From: CALKHT01 sp964511575
GTDB lineage: Bacteria; Planctomycetota; Phycisphaerae; Phycisphaerales; Phycisphaeraceae
Length of the DNA stretch: 64,000 nt
Assembly (NCBI GenBank): GCA_964511575.1
Contig: CAZEFM010000005.1
Location: 20,953-84,952 of the forward strand
Direction of reading: 5' to 3'
This document shows, one piece after another, positions 61,582 to 64,000 of this stretch. The first letter of the stretch is position 1. Every line of letters begins with the position of its first letter. The position numbers and the translations under genes were made by a program. Under the pieces are notes generated by a model. That model was not told the DNA's origin and did no database searches. It worked only from the letters and a program-made list of their open reading frames with translations.

Positions 61582-62040
61582 TCAATTGCTCTGCTCGCCG
61601 CCGATGCGCAGCGACTCATCAATGATGTCGCGCGGCCCACGGTACGTGTCTTTGCCTTCGCCCAGCACGATCAGTACGCGTCGATCCGCCGAGGGAAGCC
61701 GCATCTTGTGAATCGCTGCCTTGAACCCCGGATGACGACCGACCAACTCCACGTCATACTCGAACATCCCCGCGCCGATCTCCGACACGGGTATCGCGAA
61801 GTTGCCGTCCAGATCCGTCTGATACTGCCCCAGATGCTTCTCGCCCATCCGCTGCGGGTCGAGCGTCACATCAATCGTCGCGCCGCTCAGCCCCGGCGTC
61901 GTCAACCGCGGATCGTCCTTGTTCACCAGCATCACCCCGGAGGTGCGGCCCTCGATCACTTTGCCCCGCAACTGATACGTCGAGCACCCCGACGCACCAG
62001 CCAGAAGCACCATCGCCAAAATCATCGCAACGCGTTTCAT
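61582..62040 (-). CDS. Putative lipoprotein with a carboxypeptidase-regulatory-like fold
   Basis: A 152-residue protein with a lipoprotein-type signal peptide: MKRVAMILAMVLLAGASGC, with the likely lipidated Cys at 19 (the -3 residue is Ala, so the lipobox is a variant). The mature part contains a β-sandwich with GATIDVTLD, YQTDLDGNFAIP (the usual Ca-box-like repeat of carboxypeptidase regulatory-like domains) and YDVELVGRHPGF. AAGGA lies upstream of the start. It lies between scpB and DUF58 on the same strand, with 47- and 84-base gaps. It is probably an envelope lipoprotein; the function is unknown. Confidence 0.75.
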   Translation of the reverse strand: MKRVAMILAMVLLAGASGCSTYQLRGKVIEGRTSGVMLVNKDDPRLTTPGLSGATIDVTLDPQRMGEKHLGQYQTDLDGNFAIPVSEIGAGMFEYDVELVGRHPGFKAAIHKMRLPSADRRVLIVLGEGKDTYRGPRDIIDESLRIGGEQSN

Positions 62041-62087
62041 CGGTCCGTCCTTTTGGCCCCCTCGCAGGGTTCGTTCGCGTACCGGGA

Positions 62088-62843
62088 CTATTCCCCACTC
62101 CGCAGTTCCTCGACCTTGGGCAGATCCTTCAGGCTCGACAGCCCGAACACCTCCAGAAACTGCTTCGTCGTGCCGTACAGCATCGGTCGGCCGATCTCCT
62201 CCGCCCGCCCGACGATCTTCACCAGGTTGCGTTCCATCAGCGTGCGAATCGTCTCGCCACACGCCACCCCGCGGATCGACTCCACATCGGCACGCAGGAT
62301 CGGCTGCTTGTAGGCGATGATCGCCAGCGTCTCCAGCGCCGCCGGGCTCAGTTGACCCTTCGCTTTCGTCTTATGCAGCGCGGCAAGCACATCGGCGAAC
62401 TGCGGCAGCGTCAGAATCTGCCAGCCGCCCGCCACCTGCTCGATGCGAAAGCTCCGCTGCGTCTGCTCATACACCTCATTCAGCGCCGCCACCGCCTGGT
62501 TCACCGCCTTGCCCGGCACGCCGCCCAACAGCTCGCCGATCTTCGCCGCCGGCATGGGCCGATCCGTCCCCAGCAGCACCGCCTCCACCCGCTGCTCAAA
62601 GTCCGCCGGCAAGGTTACCGGCTGCGAAGTCGTCGCTTCCGCCGCCTTTCCGGCGTCCGACGATGCATCCGCCGCCTCATCCGAAGGCGAGGCCTCCTCA
62701 AACGTTTCCTCCGGCTGTGCCGCCGCGTCTTCGTTCACCGCGTCCTCCAGTGCCGTCGCCGACTCCTGCGAACCCATCTCCGCCGCGCCCGGGGCCGCCT
62801 CCGGCGACTGCGCCGCATCCATGCTCTCATCTCGTTGCGTCAT
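62088..62843 (-). CDS. scpB: Segregation and condensation protein B (ScpB)
   Basis: ScpB is a kleisin partner in the SMC-ScpA-ScpB complex, which compacts and segregates the chromosome. The 251-residue protein has an acidic Ala/Glu-rich N-terminal extension (about 1-80). Two winged-helix domains follow: EQRVEAVLLGTDRPMPAAKIGELL, RSFRIEQVAGGWQILT, LSPAALETLAIIAYKQPILRADVESIRGV (the ScpB signature) and LYGTTKQFLEVFGL. ScpA is not adjacent. I placed the start at the ATG at 62843; TACAAT lies seven bases before it, whereas an earlier ATG at 62852 overlaps that element. Confidence 0.93.
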   Translation of the reverse strand: MTQRDESMDAAQSPEAAPGAAEMGSQESATALEDAVNEDAAAQPEETFEEASPSDEAADASSDAGKAAEATTSQPVTLPADFEQRVEAVLLGTDRPMPAAKIGELLGGVPGKAVNQAVAALNEVYEQTQRSFRIEQVAGGWQILTLPQFADVLAALHKTKAKGQLSPAALETLAIIAYKQPILRADVESIRGVACGETIRTLMERNLVKIVGRAEEIGRPMLYGTTKQFLEVFGLSSLKDLPKVEELRSGE

Positions 62844-62850
62844 GCCCGCC

Positions 62851-62856
62851 ATTGTA
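62851..62856 (-). promoter_or_regulatory. -10-like element and probable leaderless start of scpB
   Basis: TACAAT on the minus strand, seven bases before the ATG at 62843; it overlaps the other possible start at 62852. No Shine-Dalgarno sequence is present. Confidence 0.4.
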
Positions 62857-62906
62857 CCAACCCCACCGCCCCCCGACCCGACGAACGCCCCTGTCGCAAA
62901 GCTCCC

Positions 62907-63214
62907 GCCAATGGTTGCGTGTCAAGCGGGCCGACTCCACCGGCCCCAGCGACCGGGTCGAGATGTCCTACAACCGCCAGGGTGAACTCGTCGCACGCAA
63001 AGATCAGCTTGGGACCGTGCACCTGTACGAGTATGATGGACTGGGCCGCCAGACGCAGGACCGCGTGACAACGCTCGGCAACGGCGTCGATGCAACCGTC
63101 CGGCGGATCGCTACGACCTACGAGGTGCGCGGCATGGTCAGCACCATCACCAGCTACAACGACGCCGGCACCCCGGAAGCGCGTACCTACACCACCAAGG
63201 TGGTGGGTCATTTC
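62907..63214 (+). pseudogene. RHS-repeat protein fragment (5' and 3' truncated)
   Basis: About 100 codons of RHS/YD-repeat protein: RVEMSYNRQGELVARKDQLG, HLYEYDGLGRQTQDRVTTLG and IATTYEVRGMVSTITSYNDA. Both ends are cut. The frame has no start of its own, since the similarity begins about 50 bases from the start of scpB on the opposite strand, and after TYTTKVV it runs into unrelated sequence ending at a stop at 63299. RHS proteins are large secreted or surface polymorphic proteins. This looks like a displaced core fragment left by recombination. Confidence 0.75.
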
Positions 63215-63361
63215 TGCGAATTATGTTTGGATCTCGGCGAGGGATTAGACCTTGCAACGTTAACACCCCCAGCGATATTCCCAGGTAAGTCATGCAGATA
63301 GGAAATCCTATTGCGACGTTCATCGTGATGGCTTTTGTTTTGGCTTCGGAGGTGTGACACG

Positions 63362-63463
63362 ATGGATAGAGTACGAATTGCTTGGATTACGGCAACTGTA
63401 GTTATTGCTGCCCTCAATCTCATTCTTGCATACTTATACTTCTTCTTATGGACCATGAGGTGA
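63362..63463 (+). CDS. Possible 33-residue single-helix membrane peptide
   Basis: A short open frame (MDRVRIAWITATVVIAALNL and so on) encodes one hydrophobic helix with a basic N-terminus and a Met-Arg end. GGAGGTG (63348-63354) lies seven bases before the ATG, one of the better ribosome binding sites in the window. A 21-codon hydrophobic frame (63292-63357) ends just upstream, its last codons overlapping that site, which could give coupled translation. The surrounding 250 bases are more A/T-rich than the rest of the window. No homologue is known to me. Confidence 0.35.
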   Translation: MDRVRIAWITATVVIAALNLILAYLYFFLWTMR

Positions 63464-63864
63464 ACCTGCGTCTGCTGTAGCCCAATCCGTGAGATGTCGT
63501 CCCAGAGGTGGTCCACAAGGGGGTGTATAGACGCGCAGCCCTGATGCGGTCCACAAGCGGGTACATCGAAAAGCGACCACCCATCGGAGCCGGTTCAAAA
63601 TGTCCGGCACTGCCCATTCCGTTCCTAATGGCTCAACAACCCGCTCAGCGACGACGATAGCGGCGTTCGAGGTGCCCTGTAGAATCCCTTCACCGGCCGC
63701 ACGTTCGGCCCGAATGTCCTCACCCGAATGCGCCGTTTTCTCCGCAGTTTTTACACCGCGAAGGCACAAACTGGCCTGGCAACGCGGTCGTTCAGGTGGG
63801 TTTTCTACAGAGCACGTTCGAGGCCGCTGACGGATAGCATGCAGCGTTCTGTTTGGAGCACCCC
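63464..63864. other. Region between RHS fragments, no gene identified
   Basis: Roughly 400 bases without a recognised gene. A 10-base direct repeat, GGTCCACAAG, occurs at 63510-63519 and 63548-63557. Open frames here in both strands look like chance frames. It may be the remains of an RHS variable tip or of an insertion. Confidence 0.4.
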
Positions 63865-64000
63865 ATGACTCACCGCTTCAACCGCATCGTCAACTTGCAA
63901 TGGTTCGACTACGGCGACTCCGAGGACCGCGTGCGGATCAAGCATGGCTACGACCGCAACTCCAACCGCCTCTACCGCCGCAACGCCGTCGCCCGCGCAG
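63865..64000 (+). pseudogene. RHS-repeat fragment, runs off the right edge
   Basis: From 63865 the frame reads HRFNRIVNLQWFDYGDSED and GYDRNSNRLYRRN, typical of RHS core repeats. The similarity starts abruptly, near an ATG that is probably incidental, so the 5' part is missing. It may continue as a full RHS core beyond base 64000. It lies in the same direction as the first fragment, 650 bases away, consistent with one original RHS gene interrupted by unrelated sequence. Confidence 0.65.

Noticed and set aside
63446..63769. Minus-strand frame of 107 codons between the RHS fragments
   Set aside because: No recognisable similarity and no ribosome binding site; a chance frame is the simpler explanation.
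1..64000. rRNA, tRNA or complete insertion sequences
   Set aside because: No cloverleaf with a T-arm GGTTC-type motif in the intergenic gaps, no rRNA-like conserved blocks and no transposase motif were found on reading.

Overview
The window is GC-rich and tightly packed. It suggests a bacterium of the Planctomycetota, probably class Phycisphaerae. This is inferred from gene families, not from a marker gene: PEP-CTERM sorting signals, an ECF sigma factor next to a FecR/LamG anti-sigma-like protein, MJ0042-type zinc ribbons, a BatA/VWA/DUF4159 gene array, a single-pilin-type exported protein and RHS-repeat fragments. No rRNA, tRNA, CRISPR array, complete insertion sequence or replication origin was seen.

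Layout. 1-5.2 kb: glycolate oxidase genes glcD-glcE-glcF (glcF runs off the left edge) divergent from a serine/alanine-glyoxylate aminotransferase, together a glycolate to glyoxylate to glycine route. 5.3-8.2 kb: an RND/MMPL exporter. 8.2-11.6 kb: a regulatory gap, then an ECF sigma factor, its membrane anti-sigma-like partner and an exported protein. 11.65-14.2 kb: leuA with a leucine-rich leader peptide and attenuator, followed by a GNAT acetyltransferase. 14.2-17.8 kb: manganese catalase, an SDR oxidoreductase and PIN-PhoH ATPase. 17.9-22.5 kb: a 1542-residue AsmA/TamB-like protein with five internal modules. 22.5-25 kb: a zinc-ribbon membrane protein and a PQQ-type propeller. 25.2-29.6 kb: DegT aminotransferase, MlaF and MlaD lipid-transport components, and archaeal-type phosphoglycerate mutase. 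29.7-36 kb: a minus-strand surface cluster (sigma factor, FecR-LamG, C-type lectin PEP-CTERM, PEP-CTERM, prepilin-like, BSP peptidase). 36.2-39.4 kb: PSP1/YaaT, two small proteins and peroxiredoxin. 39.5-46.7 kb: BatA/VWA/DUF4159 operon. 46.8-48.7 kb: fructose-1,6-bisphosphatase and the MlaE permease. 49-57.8 kb: a PEP-CTERM pseudogene, then surface-glycan genes (flippases, glycosyltransferases, FkbM methyltransferases, DUF2304) with RNase PH among them. 57.8-62.8 kb: scpB, a lipoprotein, DUF58 and a transglutaminase. 62.9-64 kb: broken RHS sequence.

Two regulatory observations stand out. First, the 11.7-12.0 kb region has all the parts of a ribosome-mediated transcription attenuator for leuA: a good promoter, a near-leaderless 28-codon leader with nine Leu codons, mutually exclusive protector and antiterminator pairings, and an intrinsic terminator just before the leuA ribosome binding site. 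Second, at least seven first-in-operon genes have a -10-like hexamer only 6-8 bases before the ATG and no clear Shine-Dalgarno sequence, which points to leaderless mRNAs as a common initiation mode here. Among proteins, the five-module AsmA-like protein is the most unusual; it may form a long lipid-conducting groove, and the Mla components occur at two separate loci in the same window.
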